From Aquibacillus albus (GTDB taxonomy: Bacteria > Bacillota > Bacilli > Bacillales > Amphibacillaceae): DNA of 64,000 nt. The stretch spans positions 62,001 through 126,000 of the forward strand of contig NZ_JAFBDR010000007.1 in assembly GCF_016908325.1 (NCBI RefSeq), written 5' to 3'. A program made the translations under genes and the position numbers. The stretch's first letter is position 1. Every line of letters begins with the position of its first letter. Below the pieces are notes generated by a model. The model was given only the letters and a program-made list of their open reading frames with translations. It was not told where the DNA came from and made no database searches. Below are positions 45,334 through 55,752 of the stretch, one piece after another.

Positions 45334-46362
45334 TTATATTTCATTAACTAGTTGCTGTACTGCCAGCAACGCTTGATCGATATCATCCTTTGTTACACCA
45401 TAATTTGTAACAAATCGAACCGTTGATGGTCCAAATGGAACAGCAAGTACCCCTTTATTTTTTAGTTCCTTTAAGAATGAGTCAGAAGTAAATCCAGCTT
45501 TTTCCACATTAACTAAAAGGATATTTGTTTCTACGTTATTTTCCACCACTAAACCACTAATGTTAGCTAGTCCTTCGGCTAAATAGTTAGCATTATGATG
45601 ATCGTCTGCTAACCTTTCTACGTTTTCCTGTAAAGCGATTAACCCTGGAGCTGCAATAACACCAGCTTGTCTTAGACCTCCACCAAGTCGTTTTCTCCAC
45701 TTTCTAGCCTTTTTAATAAACGGTTTCGATCCTGCAATAATTGATCCAACTGGTGCACCTAATCCTTTGGATAGACAAAACTGAACAGTGTCTGTATAAC
45801 TTGCATATTCCTTTAAAGAAATACCAGAGGCTACTGATGCATTAAATAACCTCGCTCCATCAAGATGAACTGCAATATCTTTTTCTTTTGCAAGTTTATA
45901 AATTTCCTGCATATTCTCTAATGGTAATATTGCTCCTCCTGCCTTGTTATGCGTGTTTTCAAAACAAATCATCGTCGTATCAGGGAAATGGATATCTTCC
46001 GTGCGTATAGCTGCAGCTACATCCTGAGGATCCATCGCCCCTCTCACACCCTGTATTGGTCGAGGCTGAACGCCTGCAAAAGCAGAGATGGCAGCACCTT
46101 CAAAAAGATAAATGTGTGCATTTGCTTCTAAAATCACCTCATCACCAGGTCTGCAATGGGTTAAAGCAGCTATTTGGTTGCCTTGAGTTCCGCTAGTTAC
46201 AAATAATGCCGCTTCTTTTCCTAGCATTTCAGCAGCTGTTTCTTCTAGTTTATTAACTGTTGGATCTTCACCATATACGTCATCACCAACCTCTGCTTCA
46301 TAAGCTGCCTTTCTCATAGCTTCTGTTGGCTTTGTTACTGTATCACTTCGTAAGTCTATCAC
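45334..46362 (-). CDS. ltaE: Low-specificity L-threonine aldolase
   Basis: A 342-residue PLP enzyme splitting L-threonine or allo-threonine into glycine and acetaldehyde. [18 protein letters not shown] at the start and [15 protein letters not shown] are classical. The PLP lysine lies in [16 protein letters not shown], and [15 protein letters not shown] carries the cofactor Asp. A GTG at 46362 with GGGGGG seven bases upstream is chosen; the longer frame to 46443 adds 27 hydrophobic residues not seen in the family. Alone on its transcript. Confidence 0.93.
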   Translation of the reverse strand: MIDLRSDTVTKPTEAMRKAAYEAEVGDDVYGEDPTVNKLEETAAEMLGKEAALFVTSGTQGNQIAALTHCRPGDEVILEANAHIYLFEGAAISAFAGVQPRPIQGVRGAMDPQDVAAAIRTEDIHFPDTTMICFENTHNKAGGAILPLENMQEIYKLAKEKDIAVHLDGARLFNASVASGISLKEYASYTDTVQFCLSKGLGAPVGSIIAGSKPFIKKARKWRKRLGGGLRQAGVIAAPGLIALQENVERLADDHHNANYLAEGLANISGLVVENNVETNILLVNVEKAGFTSDSFLKELKNKGVLAVPFGPSTVRFVTNYGVTKDDIDQALLAVQQLVNEI

Positions 46363-46503
46363 GTGTTGTCCCCCCAAAAAAATAAGATAAATTAATTCTA
46401 CTATAAAAGAAAACATAGGAACACTAACTAGTTTAATTGCCATTTTTTACAATTATCGTAAAAAATAAGAATTTTATGGTTTGTTAACGTGCAAGAAAGT
46501 AAA

Positions 46504-46539
46504 AATCGACCCGCACCTCTCATCCTCGTGGGGTCGATT
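46504..46539 (-). terminator. Terminator after the nucleoside hydrolases
   Basis: AATCGACCC/GGGTCGATT stem with further imperfect pairing inside, followed by TTTTTAC on the minus strand. Confidence 0.75.
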
Positions 46540-46549
46540 CCCTAAAACT

Positions 46550-47506
46550 CTATTCAATCGCCTTCAACACTTCTAATAAAGTCTGTTTAAATCCGTCTCG
46601 ATCGACTTTCTCACATACTCTTACATTCGGTTCTTTCTCAAACCTACCATTCATATCAACAACACTGTACCCTCTTGTCCATTTACCTTTCGTCTCCACG
46701 TCAACAAAATACTTTCCTGACTCAAGCATGAGCTCTTCCCTTGATGCAACAGCCATTAACAACGCATCTGGATGTGTCGTTCCATTTAGTTTATGTACGT
46801 TTTTGTTAAATTCTTTTACGACTTTATTCACAGCCATAAAAAACTGTGATCCAGCTGTATCCAGCGCTCGTATATCTTGGTGGTCACTGTCATCCATCAC
46901 TGAATATTGCACACACATTTCCCATCCGACCATTGTAATAGGAATACCTGAATTTAATACAATGGTTGCTGCCTCTGGATCTACATAAAAGTTGTATTCG
47001 GCTGCGGGGGTTATATTTCCCAGGTAATTGTTCGTACCTCCCATGATAAAAAGGTGGGGAATCTTTGGTACAATAGTCGGATCTTTTTTAATCGCCATCG
47101 CAATATTCGTTAGTGGAGCAATCGCAAGCAGGTTGATTTCTCCTGGATTTTCATGGACTTTTTCAATCAAAAAATCTATTGCATGCTTGGATTCAGGTCG
47201 CTGTTTAGACTTTGGGAAATTTGCCCCTCCCATGCCATCAGACCCATGGACATCCTCAACCGTACGATGAGTAGAGGTTCCCACTTGCATGATAGGACCT
47301 TCATACCCTTTAAAAATAGGAACTTGTCCACCTTTACCAGCAACCTGAACCGTATATAGTGCATTCTCCACCTGCTGATCAAACTGGACATTTCCTCCTG
47401 TTATCATAATTCCTTCTACATCGAAAAAATGCAGCGCAGTTAAAATGGCGATTGTATCATCCCCAGCCGTGTCCGTATCAATGATTACCCGCTTTTTCTC
47501 TGTCAT
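46550..47506 (-). CDS. Inosine-uridine preferring nucleoside hydrolase
   Basis: A 318-residue calcium-dependent N-ribohydrolase. The N-terminal IIDTDTAGDDTIAIL is the family's Asp cluster binding Ca2+ and ribose, LLAIAPLTNIAMAIKKDP the second motif and FIMGGTNNYLGNITPAAEYNFYVDPEA the third, with the Asn/Glu that bind the ribose. It frees bases from nucleosides for salvage. Its ATG overlaps the stop of the next hydrolase by 4 bases, so the two paralogues are co-translated. Confidence 0.92.
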   Translation of the reverse strand: MTEKKRVIIDTDTAGDDTIAILTALHFFDVEGIMITGGNVQFDQQVENALYTVQVAGKGGQVPIFKGYEGPIMQVGTSTHRTVEDVHGSDGMGGANFPKSKQRPESKHAIDFLIEKVHENPGEINLLAIAPLTNIAMAIKKDPTIVPKIPHLFIMGGTNNYLGNITPAAEYNFYVDPEAATIVLNSGIPITMVGWEMCVQYSVMDDSDHQDIRALDTAGSQFFMAVNKVVKEFNKNVHKLNGTTHPDALLMAVASREELMLESGKYFVDVETKGKWTRGYSVVDMNGRFEKEPNVRVCEKVDRDGFKQTLLEVLKAIE

Positions 47507-48447
47507 TTTCTTTCCACCTTTTGAGCAAGATTCGTAATGTAATCGAAAAATGCTTCTGCTTTTACATCATACACAACACTTACTTCTCGCCCATTTTCTG
47601 AAAGAGCCGTTTTTCCTTGGCTCGGTACTTCTGTTATTACAGAGCTTTTGACTGTTTTAGATGTAACAAGCTCTGGCTTTCCAACGGATGCAGTTGTTAA
47701 GACATCCCAAAGAAAATAAGTGGAATTGGTTTCCATATGAACAAGCGGTGGAACCGCCGCATAGCATTGTCCGAGGAAATCAACCCCTTCATGTTTTCGT
47801 AAAGACGCCCAGCGATTTCGCACATCAAGGGTTAACGGTACCTGTTGTGTACTTTCGAGTGCAACCATCTCAATCGTAAGGCCACTAGCCCAAACCCGTT
47901 GAACAGCAGCCGGGTCCCAAAACGCATTCCACTCAGCTGTACCGTCATGTTCTGGCTCCTGTACATTTCCAACCTCTTGAAACGTACCGCCCATCCAGAT
48001 TAGCTTCTCTATGTTGTCTTCAATTTCTGGCGCTTCATCTAAAGCCCTTGCTAAATCGGTTAATGGTCCCGTAAAAAGAAGTGTAACTTTTTCATCACTG
48101 TTTCTTAACTTTTCAATCATATGTTTGTGTGCGAATAAATCACTTAATGGTGCATCCATTTTTCCACTCTCATTAAGTATTGGTAGTGCATCCACAACAA
48201 ATGTGTGCAATCTCCAATCACTAGGGAACGGATTTTCCCCGCGAGAATTAGACTTAGCCACTTCAATTGGATAGGAACTAAATCGATCAATAATTTTTCT
48301 GCTTGCGTTGGCTCCTGGCTCTAAATAGCCATCTGCAGGTAAAACAGATACACCAATCACTTCAATATCTTCCATTTGTGTTAATAAAAATAACGAAACT
48401 AAATCATCGATTCCTGCGTCATGATTAAAATAAACCTTTTTTGTCAT
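47503..48447 (-). CDS. Second nucleoside hydrolase, NHD variant
   Basis: A 314-residue paralogue of the following gene. The Asp cluster reads FNHDAGIDDLVSL: the first Asp of the usual DTD is Asn and Thr is His, while the three aspartates that hold calcium and ribose remain. LLFTGPLTDLARALDEAPE and WMGGTFQEVGNVQEPEHDGTAEWNAF in parts show the other motifs. The NHD form defines a distinct subgroup, possibly with other base preference, or pairing with the first enzyme as a heteromer. AAGGAG precedes the ATG. Confidence 0.88.
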   Translation of the reverse strand: MTKKVYFNHDAGIDDLVSLFLLTQMEDIEVIGVSVLPADGYLEPGANASRKIIDRFSSYPIEVAKSNSRGENPFPSDWRLHTFVVDALPILNESGKMDAPLSDLFAHKHMIEKLRNSDEKVTLLFTGPLTDLARALDEAPEIEDNIEKLIWMGGTFQEVGNVQEPEHDGTAEWNAFWDPAAVQRVWASGLTIEMVALESTQQVPLTLDVRNRWASLRKHEGVDFLGQCYAAVPPLVHMETNSTYFLWDVLTTASVGKPELVTSKTVKSSVITEVPSQGKTALSENGREVSVVYDVKAEAFFDYITNLAQKVERK

Positions 48448-48517
48448 TATGTAGTCTCCTTCACGTAATTAACTATTTACATCCTATTACATATAAAGAG
48501 TAAAATTCAAACGAGTT

Positions 48518-49471
48518 TTACTGAATCAAATCCTGTAAAGCTTTTAAATCAACATTTCCTCCCGATACAACTGCTACCACCTTTTTATTCTGTACTGCTA
48601 GCTTCCTTGATAAAACAGCAGCAATGGAAACAGCACTTGATGGCTCGATTACTTGCTTCATTCTTTCCATCACAAACCTGCATGCAGCTTTTATTTCTTC
48701 CTCTGATACTAACACAAGGTCATCCAAATGCTTCAACAAGATAGGAAATGTGACATCTCCTGGTTGTGAGGTACGCAGCCCATCAGCGATTGTTAACGTA
48801 GGTGGGATAGCTGTAATCTGCTTGTTTTGAAGAGATAAATAGGTGTCATTTGCTGTTTCCGGCTCAACTCCAATCACTTTTACTTTTGGATTTAGTTGTT
48901 TTACGGCAGATAGTATCCCAGATATTAGTCCACCACCGCCCACCGGAACTATAATAACGTCTACATCTGGTAATTGCTCGATAATTTCTAACCCAACAGT
49001 TCCTTGTCCAGCAATGATGTAAGAATCATCATACGGTGGGATATATGTACCTCCTGCCTCTTCTGCAAGTGCTATTGCTTTTGGAATACGCTCAGCTGAA
49101 GTTGTCCCACATTTTACAATTTTTCCGTTGTATGCTTCGATAGCATCAAGCTTGGCCGGATTCGCATCTTCCGGGACCACGATTGTTGCTGGTACATTTA
49201 ATTGATTGGCAATGTAAGCAACTGCCTGGCCATGATTTCCGGATGAGGCAGCCGTTATATACTTTGCACCATCCAGTACTGCTTGCTTTACTTTATTCGT
49301 TGCTCCACGGATTTTAAATGCACCCGTTTTCTGCAAATGCTCTGATTTTAGTGAAACACGATTGCCACTTCTTTCATTTAATTGCTCAGAGGTTAGTAGA
49401 GGTGTTCGGTGAGCAATGTCCTTTATTGCTTCGCTGGCTTTCTTTATATCGGTTAATGGTATCATGTTCAA
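48518..49471 (-). CDS. Threonine/serine dehydratase, short catabolic type
   Basis: A 317-residue fold-type II PLP enzyme without the regulatory ACT domains of biosynthetic IlvA. The PLP lysine is in HLQKTGAFKIRGA (about 45-57), the Asn loop in TAASSGNHGQAVAYIA and the phosphate cup in VPVGGGGLISGIL. It deaminates threonine or serine to 2-oxobutyrate or pyruvate; serine racemase activity is possible in the same family. A TTG at 49471, five bases after AAGGAG, begins the frame, with an ATG two codons later as alternative. The nucleoside hydrolase pair starts 70 bases downstream with only a weak hairpin between. Confidence 0.87.
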   Translation of the reverse strand: MNMIPLTDIKKASEAIKDIAHRTPLLTSEQLNERSGNRVSLKSEHLQKTGAFKIRGATNKVKQAVLDGAKYITAASSGNHGQAVAYIANQLNVPATIVVPEDANPAKLDAIEAYNGKIVKCGTTSAERIPKAIALAEEAGGTYIPPYDDSYIIAGQGTVGLEIIEQLPDVDVIIVPVGGGGLISGILSAVKQLNPKVKVIGVEPETANDTYLSLQNKQITAIPPTLTIADGLRTSQPGDVTFPILLKHLDDLVLVSEEEIKAACRFVMERMKQVIEPSSAVSIAAVLSRKLAVQNKKVVAVVSGGNVDLKALQDLIQ

Positions 49472-49536
49472 ATTCGCTCCTTTTTACTATTCGACCACAC
49501 TTTGAAACTTTAGCCTATAACTTCTGAAATTACAAT

Positions 49537-49589
49537 AAAAAGACTGCCCCAGCAGTCAGTATTCACCAACTTATGGGACAGCCTTTTTT
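49537..49589 (-). terminator. Terminator of the peptide importer-ggt operon, third member of the hairpin family
   Basis: A 14-bp stem AAAAAGACTGCCCC/GGGACAGCCTTTTTT with two G-U pairs and a 24-base loop. The GGGACAGCC arm recurs in the hairpin at 57251. Confidence 0.8.
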
Positions 49590-49637
49590 CAACTCATGAA
49601 AAAATTCTTTCTATGATATAGATTAAATTTCAAATCA

Positions 49638-51251
49638 TCAATAAGATGCTATTGTTCCATCCGTTCGAGCTTCGGTTCCTCCATATAGAGTACCAGTTTG
49701 ATTATCTCTAATAATCATTTGCCCTCTGCCGAAATGGCCTGATTCTAACTCCACTTGGATTTGATGACCTTTTCGAACTAGCGCCTCAGCTATATGGGTA
49801 GGAAAATGGGGTTCAACCATTATTTTCTTATCTTTTACCCATTGCCATCTAGGCGCATCTAAAGAAGCTTGTGGGTTTAAGCCAAAATCAATTAAATTAG
49901 ATACGACCTGTAAATGCCCTTGTGGTTGCATGAACCCGCCCATCACTCCAAATGGACCAACAGCTTGATCATCTTTCGTCAAAAAGCCTGGGATAATTGT
50001 GTGGTACGTTCGCTTTCCACCTTCAAGAGCGTTATCGTGTTCTCGGTCAAGGGAGAAATTGTGGCCTCTATTTTGAAGAGCAATTCCTGTACCTGGTACA
50101 ACCAAACCAGAGCCGAATCCCATGTAGTTACTTTGAATAAAAGAAACCATATTGCCTTCATTATCTGCAGTAGCTAAATATACCGTGCCACCTTTAGGAG
50201 GATTACCTGGTTCAGGAGAAATTGCTTGATCACCAATTAACGTTCTGCGTTGCTCTGCATAATCGTCTGATAACAGATTTTCTACCGAATGGGACATATG
50301 TTTCTCTTCGGTAATATATTTTTTACCATCTTCAAAGGCTAACTTCATCGCTTCCATTTGTTTATGGTACGTTGCTACGGATTCTTTTTCTGTTAGCTGA
50401 TAACCTTTTAATGTGTTTAATGCCATTAACGCAATAAGACCCTGACCATTCGGAGGAATCTCCCACACATCATAACCACGATAATTAACGGAAATTGGAT
50501 CGACCCATTCAGGCTTAAACTTAGTTAAATCTTCTTTTTTCAAAAACCCGTTATACTTCTCGGAAAAGTCAGCGATTTTATCTGCTATTTCTCCTTTATA
50601 AAAGGATTCTGCTTTTGTTTCCGCAATGGATCGAAGTGTTTGTGCATGGCCTGGTGACTTCCATACTTCTCCTACCTTTGGTGCTTCTCCATTTGGAGCA
50701 AAGGTTTCAAACCAATGCTTAAATTCATCATCTGTTAAAATTTCTTTGAATTTTTTTACAGCTCCATTCCAAAACTTACTTAAAACTGGAGATAATGGAT
50801 AACCGTTTTCTGCATAATCAATAGCCGGTTGAAGAACCTCTGTTAATGGAAGTTTTCCAAATTGCTCTGACAATTCTGCCCATGTACCCGGAGCTCCCGG
50901 TACAGTTACTGGAATCCAACCGAACTTTGGGATTTCCTCATAGCCTTGCTCTTTTACCTTTTCAATCGAAATATCTTGTGGAGATGGACCACTACCGTTA
51001 AGTCCATGCAATTTACCCTTCGTCCAAACAAGCGCAAATGCATCTCCACCAATACCATTAGAAGTTGGCTCAACAACCGTTAATGCCGCTGCAGTTGCAA
51101 TTGCAGCATCAATCGCATTTCCACCTTTTTTTAAAATATCCAACCCAGCTTGTGCTGCAAGTGGTTGAGAGGTAGCAACCATCCCTTTGTTTGCAACTGA
51201 CGTCATCCGCTGGGACGGATATGGATAACTCAAGTTGTCAAAATCTATCAT
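49638..51251 (-). CDS. ywrD: Gamma-glutamyltransferase-family protein, cytosolic (YwrD-like)
   Basis: A 537-residue Ntn-hydrolase-type protein. GMVATSQPLAAQAGLDILKK, GGNAIDAAIATAAALTVVEP and SNGIGGDAFALV mark the large subunit. The predicted self-cleavage threonine starts the small subunit at GGTVYLATADNEGNMVSF (about 359), and GGKRTYHTIIPG and MGGFMQPQGHLQ follow. There is no signal peptide, unlike extracellular GGT, so it would act inside the cell. It ends a six-gene operon with a peptide ABC importer 31 bases upstream, implying that the importer brings in gamma-glutamyl peptides or glutathione which this enzyme hydrolyses. Confidence 0.88.
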   Translation of the reverse strand: MIDFDNLSYPYPSQRMTSVANKGMVATSQPLAAQAGLDILKKGGNAIDAAIATAAALTVVEPTSNGIGGDAFALVWTKGKLHGLNGSGPSPQDISIEKVKEQGYEEIPKFGWIPVTVPGAPGTWAELSEQFGKLPLTEVLQPAIDYAENGYPLSPVLSKFWNGAVKKFKEILTDDEFKHWFETFAPNGEAPKVGEVWKSPGHAQTLRSIAETKAESFYKGEIADKIADFSEKYNGFLKKEDLTKFKPEWVDPISVNYRGYDVWEIPPNGQGLIALMALNTLKGYQLTEKESVATYHKQMEAMKLAFEDGKKYITEEKHMSHSVENLLSDDYAEQRRTLIGDQAISPEPGNPPKGGTVYLATADNEGNMVSFIQSNYMGFGSGLVVPGTGIALQNRGHNFSLDREHDNALEGGKRTYHTIIPGFLTKDDQAVGPFGVMGGFMQPQGHLQVVSNLIDFGLNPQASLDAPRWQWVKDKKIMVEPHFPTHIAEALVRKGHQIQVELESGHFGRGQMIIRDNQTGTLYGGTEARTDGTIASY

Positions 51252-51282
51252 ACTGGCGACTCCTTTCTACTAAAACCATCAC

Positions 51283-52254
51283 TTACACTTCATGACAAGC
51301 AACAAAATGGCCATCTTCCACTTCACGCCATTCCGGTCTCTCTTGTTTACATTGCTCTGTTGCTAATGGGCACCGAGTATGAAATGGACAACCCTTCGGA
51401 TAGTTCGATGGGTTAGGTAAATCTCCTTCTAATCGAATGCGCTCTTTTTTTCTGCCAGGAATAGGTCGTGGAATAGCAGATAACAATGCTTTCGTATAAG
51501 GATGTAACGGATTTTTATAAAGTTGATCGGATGTTGCTAATTCAGCAGTTGCACCTAAATACATTACTAAAACCCGATCGCAAACGTGCCTTACTACACC
51601 TAAGTCATGGGAAATAAATAAATAAGTCAGCTGATGTGATTGTTGTAATTTTTTCAGCAATTTAATAATTTGTGCTTGAACAGATACATCCAATGCAGAT
51701 ACAGCTTCATCACACACAATAAAAGATGGATTTAAAGCTATCGCACGTGCTATTCCAATACGTTGACGTTGTCCGCCACTAAATTCATGCGGGTATCTTT
51801 CATAGTACTCTTCTTTAAGTCCTACTTCGTTTAGCAATGCCTTTACTCGCTTGACTCTCTCTTTCTTCGACAAGTCTGTGTGAATAATGAATGCTTCTTC
51901 CAACGCATCTCCTATTCGTTGACGGGGATTCAGGGATGCATAAGGATCCTGAAAAATCATCTGCATTTCCCTCTTGAATTTTTTCAATTTCCGTTCAGAT
52001 AATCCACCAATTTCTTCTCCCCGAAACGAAATGGATCCATCCGTTAAATCTTCTAATCCAAGCACAGTTCGTCCAAAAGTGGACTTACCACAACCAGATT
52101 CACCTACAACACCCAATGTTTCCCCTTCATATACATCGATACTAACATTTTCTACTGCTTGAACATTTCCTATTGTTCGTTTTAATAGACCACTTTTAAT
52201 AGGAAAATATTTTTTTACGTTTTTTACTTCAAGAAGTGGCTGTTGATTTGTCAT
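51283..52254 (-). CDS. Peptide ABC transporter ATP-binding protein, OppF/DppF type
   Basis: A 323-residue ATPase. Walker A is [12 protein letters not shown] (about 53-64), the signature HEFSGGQRQRIGIARAIAL, Walker B FIVCDEAVSALD, and the C-terminal oligopeptide region holds the cysteine cluster CPFHTRCPLATEQC plus a last Cys, which binds an iron-sulfur cluster in DppD/F homologues. Its start lies 26 bases inside the end of the DppD-type gene, with GGAGGTGA as SD. Works as a heterodimer with that protein. Confidence 0.93.
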   Translation of the reverse strand: MTNQQPLLEVKNVKKYFPIKSGLLKRTIGNVQAVENVSIDVYEGETLGVVGESGCGKSTFGRTVLGLEDLTDGSISFRGEEIGGLSERKLKKFKREMQMIFQDPYASLNPRQRIGDALEEAFIIHTDLSKKERVKRVKALLNEVGLKEEYYERYPHEFSGGQRQRIGIARAIALNPSFIVCDEAVSALDVSVQAQIIKLLKKLQQSHQLTYLFISHDLGVVRHVCDRVLVMYLGATAELATSDQLYKNPLHPYTKALLSAIPRPIPGRKKERIRLEGDLPNPSNYPKGCPFHTRCPLATEQCKQERPEWREVEDGHFVACHEV

Positions 52255-53227
52255 TTTCAGTCACCTCCTGTTGTAGCCAACATTTTGATTGATGCGTCTC
52301 TGAAACAGAAAATATCGGTGGTGATTGCTCCCGACACTGGTCTGTTGCTAATGGGCACCTTTTATGGAATCTACATCCATCTATTTTTTCATTAATATTT
52401 GGCAGGGATCCAGAAATAGACTCTAATTGATGGAATTCATCGTCTACATTCGGAACGGACGCAAGTAATCCCTTCGTATACGGGTGCTTTGGTGCATTAA
52501 AAACTTCTTCAACCTCACCAACTTCCACCACTTCTCCTGCATACATGACCATTACACGATCTGCTATTTCAGCTACTACTCCCATATCATGCGTAACAAA
52601 AATAACACCCATGTCCAATTCCTGCTTTAAATCATCAATTAAATCTAGTATTTGAGCTTGGATCGTTACATCTAGTGCTGTTGTTGGCTCATCAGCAATT
52701 AATAAGGAAGGTTTACATGCTAATGCCATTGCAATCATAACGCGTTGACGCATTCCCCCACTGAGTTCATGAGGATATTGTTTAAGCCTTTTTTTAGGAT
52801 CCGGTATACCTACTTGGTTTAATAGGTCAAGTGCTTTCACATCTGCTTCACGCTTAGACATGTTTCTATGAATCATCAATGGCTCACGTAATTGATAACC
52901 AATCGTGAAAACTGGATTTAATGCTGTCATCGGTTCTTGGAAAATCATCGACATTTTATTTCCACGTAAACGTCGTAATTCTTCCTCCGTTTTTGATGTT
53001 AATTCTTCATCGTTAAGTTTAATAGACCCACTTGAGATACTGCCATTGGAAGGAAGCAGTCCCATTAACGATAGCGATGTAATACTTTTACCACACCCAG
53101 ATTCTCCTACGATACAAAGTGTTTCTCCTTTATTAACCGAAAATGATATCCCCCGAACAGCGGTGAGATTATCCTCAGCTGTTCGGAATTGGGTTACCAA
53201 ATTATTTACTTGAAGTAACTGTTCCAT
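52229..53227 (-). CDS. Peptide ABC transporter ATP-binding protein, OppD/DppD type
   Basis: A 332-residue ATPase. Walker A is [14 protein letters not shown] (about 38-51), signature [18 protein letters not shown], Walker [13 protein letters not shown], and a C-terminal cluster [14 protein letters not shown] with a distant fourth Cys. Encoded eight bases after the binding protein gene and overlapping the DppF-type gene. Together with it the protein powers peptide uptake. Confidence 0.93.
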   Translation of the reverse strand: MEQLLQVNNLVTQFRTAEDNLTAVRGISFSVNKGETLCIVGESGCGKSITSLSLMGLLPSNGSISSGSIKLNDEELTSKTEEELRRLRGNKMSMIFQEPMTALNPVFTIGYQLREPLMIHRNMSKREADVKALDLLNQVGIPDPKKRLKQYPHELSGGMRQRVMIAMALACKPSLLIADEPTTALDVTIQAQILDLIDDLKQELDMGVIFVTHDMGVVAEIADRVMVMYAGEVVEVGEVEEVFNAPKHPYTKGLLASVPNVDDEFHQLESISGSLPNINEKIDGCRFHKRCPLATDQCREQSPPIFSVSETHQSKCWLQQEVTENDKSTATS

Positions 53228-53235
53228 TTCATTAC

Positions 53236-54795
53236 CTACTCTCTACTAACATTATAGAGTGACCATTTTCCTGTTGGGTCCATTTCTAAGCCTTTCACAC
53301 TGCTATCAAATGCTGCTGATACTACACCGTGATTCATTGGAATCCATACCGCATCTTGAACGGCGATCATGTTTGCTTCATGAAGCTTTTCAAGACGTAC
53401 TTCCTGATCTACGATATTACGAGATTCATTTACAAGTTTATCAAATTCAGGATTGTTGTAACCCATTCTGTTAGATGCTCCGATGTTATCTGAATGAAGG
53501 TTTGGATATAGTAGCTCACTACCGTCACCAGTACTGTTAGTCCAACCTAAGAATGTCATGTCAAAGTTACCCTCGAGCGTTGTATCTAAGAATGTACCCC
53601 ATTCCATTGATTCAATCTCAACATTAAGACCCACTTCTGTAAGCTGTGCTTGTACAATTTCAGCCATCTTCATGTAGCTTCCTGTGTTAGCTGCTAATAA
53701 CGTAATTGTTTCATCTGCAAATCCATTTTCTTCGATAATTTGCTTCGCTTTTTCTACATCTAAATCATAGCCAGCATCTGCTGCTTCTTCTTTATATCCG
53801 AATACTTTTGGACCAATGATACTATCGTTTTGTACTCCTAAACCTTTTAACTGATCTACATATGCTTGTGTATCTACCGCATGTGCTACAGCTTTACGGA
53901 ATTCCAGGTTGCTGAATGGTTCTTTAGCCATGTTAAATCCAAGATAATAAACAGGAGTTCCTTCTTTTTTCTGAATGTCCACATTCTGAATCGATTCAAG
54001 TCTGGATAAATGTTCAGATGGAATTTTATCAATAAACTGTACTTCACCAGTTTCTAACATAGAAACAGCTGTTGAATATTCAGGAACAACTTTTAGTGTA
54101 ACTGTTTCAAGTGTTGGTGCTCCCTGCCAATAATCTTCATTTCTCTTCAATGTTACGTGATCACCTTGAACCCACTCTTCAAATACGAATGGTCCAGTAC
54201 CTGTAGGGTTTTCAGTGTTAATGTCACCTTCTTGGTCTGCTGTCGGACTAACAATGGCAGCATTGTTATGAGATAACGCAGCTAATAGTGGACCATAAGG
54301 ATATTTCGTATTAATAACTACTGTGTATTCGTCTTGTACTTCAACAGATTCAATTGGCTCTAATAAAGATGCGCGAGGTGCAGCTCTTTCTGGATCAATA
54401 AATTGTTCGAATGTATATTTTACAGCTTCTGCGTTAAAATCTGTTCCATCGTGGAATTTAATACCTTCTTTTAACTTGATTACCCAAGTAGTTTCATCTG
54501 GTGTTTCATAAGATTCTGCTAAGTGTGGAACAACTTCCATCGTTTCTGAATCTCTAACAAACAACGTTTCATAGATTTGACCAATCATACTAGTTGAAAC
54601 ATTATCATTCGTATCAATTGGAGACAACCCTACGATATCTGACACGGAAGCGTAAGTAAGCTCTTGAGCTACATCACTTTCTCCATTACCTTCACCATCA
54701 GTAGTTTCTCCATCTGCTGTATTACTGCTACAACCAGCTACAACGATTACTAGAAGTAGTAGTGAACTTAACCAAAGTTTCATTTTGTTATTCAT
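53236..54795 (-). CDS. Peptide-binding lipoprotein, SBP_bac_5 family (DppA/GsiB-like)
   Basis: A 519-residue lipoprotein. Signal peptide 1-21 with lipobox VVAGC (Cys22), an acidic Gly/Thr/Glu linker, then a cluster C binding protein with the family block [20 protein letters not shown] (about 109-128) and [13 protein letters not shown]. It selects peptides for the DppBCDF-like complex. The order DppB-DppC-binding protein-DppD-DppF followed by a gamma-glutamyltransferase is reminiscent of glutathione import (GsiABCD with a peptidase) in E. coli, so gamma-glutamyl peptides are the leading guess for its ligand. Confidence 0.9.
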   Translation of the reverse strand: MNNKMKLWLSSLLLLVIVVAGCSSNTADGETTDGEGNGESDVAQELTYASVSDIVGLSPIDTNDNVSTSMIGQIYETLFVRDSETMEVVPHLAESYETPDETTWVIKLKEGIKFHDGTDFNAEAVKYTFEQFIDPERAAPRASLLEPIESVEVQDEYTVVINTKYPYGPLLAALSHNNAAIVSPTADQEGDINTENPTGTGPFVFEEWVQGDHVTLKRNEDYWQGAPTLETVTLKVVPEYSTAVSMLETGEVQFIDKIPSEHLSRLESIQNVDIQKKEGTPVYYLGFNMAKEPFSNLEFRKAVAHAVDTQAYVDQLKGLGVQNDSIIGPKVFGYKEEAADAGYDLDVEKAKQIIEENGFADETITLLAANTGSYMKMAEIVQAQLTEVGLNVEIESMEWGTFLDTTLEGNFDMTFLGWTNSTGDGSELLYPNLHSDNIGASNRMGYNNPEFDKLVNESRNIVDQEVRLEKLHEANMIAVQDAVWIPMNHGVVSAAFDSSVKGLEMDPTGKWSLYNVSRE

Positions 54796-54845
54796 TGTAG
54801 TAAATTCCCCTTTATTAAAGTTATTTTTAGTTTGTTTTCATTATC

Positions 54846-55736
54846 TTATTTACCTAAATCCATATTTGGATCTAAAGCATCTCTTAAGCCATCACCAACA
54901 ACGTTAAAAGCAAAAACAACAAGCATAATGGCAATACCAGGTACAATCGTCATATGTGGAGCTGACCACATAAAATCCTGACCTGCAGCAATCATTGCAC
55001 CCCATTCAGCTGTAGGTGGTTGGGCACCTAACCCTAAGAAACTTAGAGCAGATGTTGATAAAATAGAAGTTGCCATCCGCATTGTCGCAAAAACGATAAT
55101 TGGAGCGGTACAGTTAGGCAAAATGTGCTTCAATAGGATCCGGCTGTTACTGGCGCCTAGTGATTTCATCGCAAGGACGTATTCTTGCTTTTTGACGGAA
55201 AGAACACTCCCTCGAACAATTCTGGCACAACCAGGAATGGACCAGATACTAATTGCAATCACTACATTTACTAAGCTTGTACCTAACATTGCAATAATTA
55301 ACATGGCTAGCAGAATTCCCGGGAAAGCGAACAGTAAATCAACAATCCGCATAATAATGCCATCTAGTTTTCTATAGTATCCTGCTAATAACCCTAGTGC
55401 TACACCACCGACTAAGCCGATTACCACGGAGGTTATACCAACAACTAAGGAAACTCTAGCACCATATACTAACCTAGACCACATATCTCGGCCGTAGTTA
55501 TCTGTTCCCAACCAATGCCCCTCTGAACCTAACCCTAATTCAGCACTCGTTAAATCTTGTTCGATAGGGTCATACGTAGCGATAATCGGAGCAAATACTG
55601 CCATAATCGTTAGTAGGACGATGATAACCAATCCAAAAACAGCTAGTTTGTTTTTAACAAGTCGTCGAAATGTACGAAAGAACGCTATGTCTTTCTTCTT
55701 TTTTTGAACTTGATTATCTACTACGGCTTCAGCCAT
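54846..55736 (-). CDS. Peptide ABC transporter permease, DppC type
   Basis: A 296-residue membrane protein with six predicted helices after a cytosolic basic N-terminus (about 1-30). The N-terminal OppC domain is followed by GTDNYGRDMWSRLVYGARVSL (in parts), characteristic of DppC/OppC, and the EAA loop (MKSLGASNSRILLKHILPN). It pairs with the DppB-type protein whose gene lies 16 bases upstream. Confidence 0.93.
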   Translation of the reverse strand: MAEAVVDNQVQKKKKDIAFFRTFRRLVKNKLAVFGLVIIVLLTIMAVFAPIIATYDPIEQDLTSAELGLGSEGHWLGTDNYGRDMWSRLVYGARVSLVVGITSVVIGLVGGVALGLLAGYYRKLDGIIMRIVDLLFAFPGILLAMLIIAMLGTSLVNVVIAISIWSIPGCARIVRGSVLSVKKQEYVLAMKSLGASNSRILLKHILPNCTAPIIVFATMRMATSILSTSALSFLGLGAQPPTAEWGAMIAAGQDFMWSAPHMTIVPGIAIMLVVFAFNVVGDGLRDALDPNMDLGK

Positions 55737-55752
55737 TTAACTCACCTTCTTT

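Noticed and set aside
49472-49536. Possible CodY site TAACTTCTGAAATTA before the threonine dehydratase
   Set aside because: Five mismatches to the 15-base consensus, not better than chance in this AT-rich DNA.
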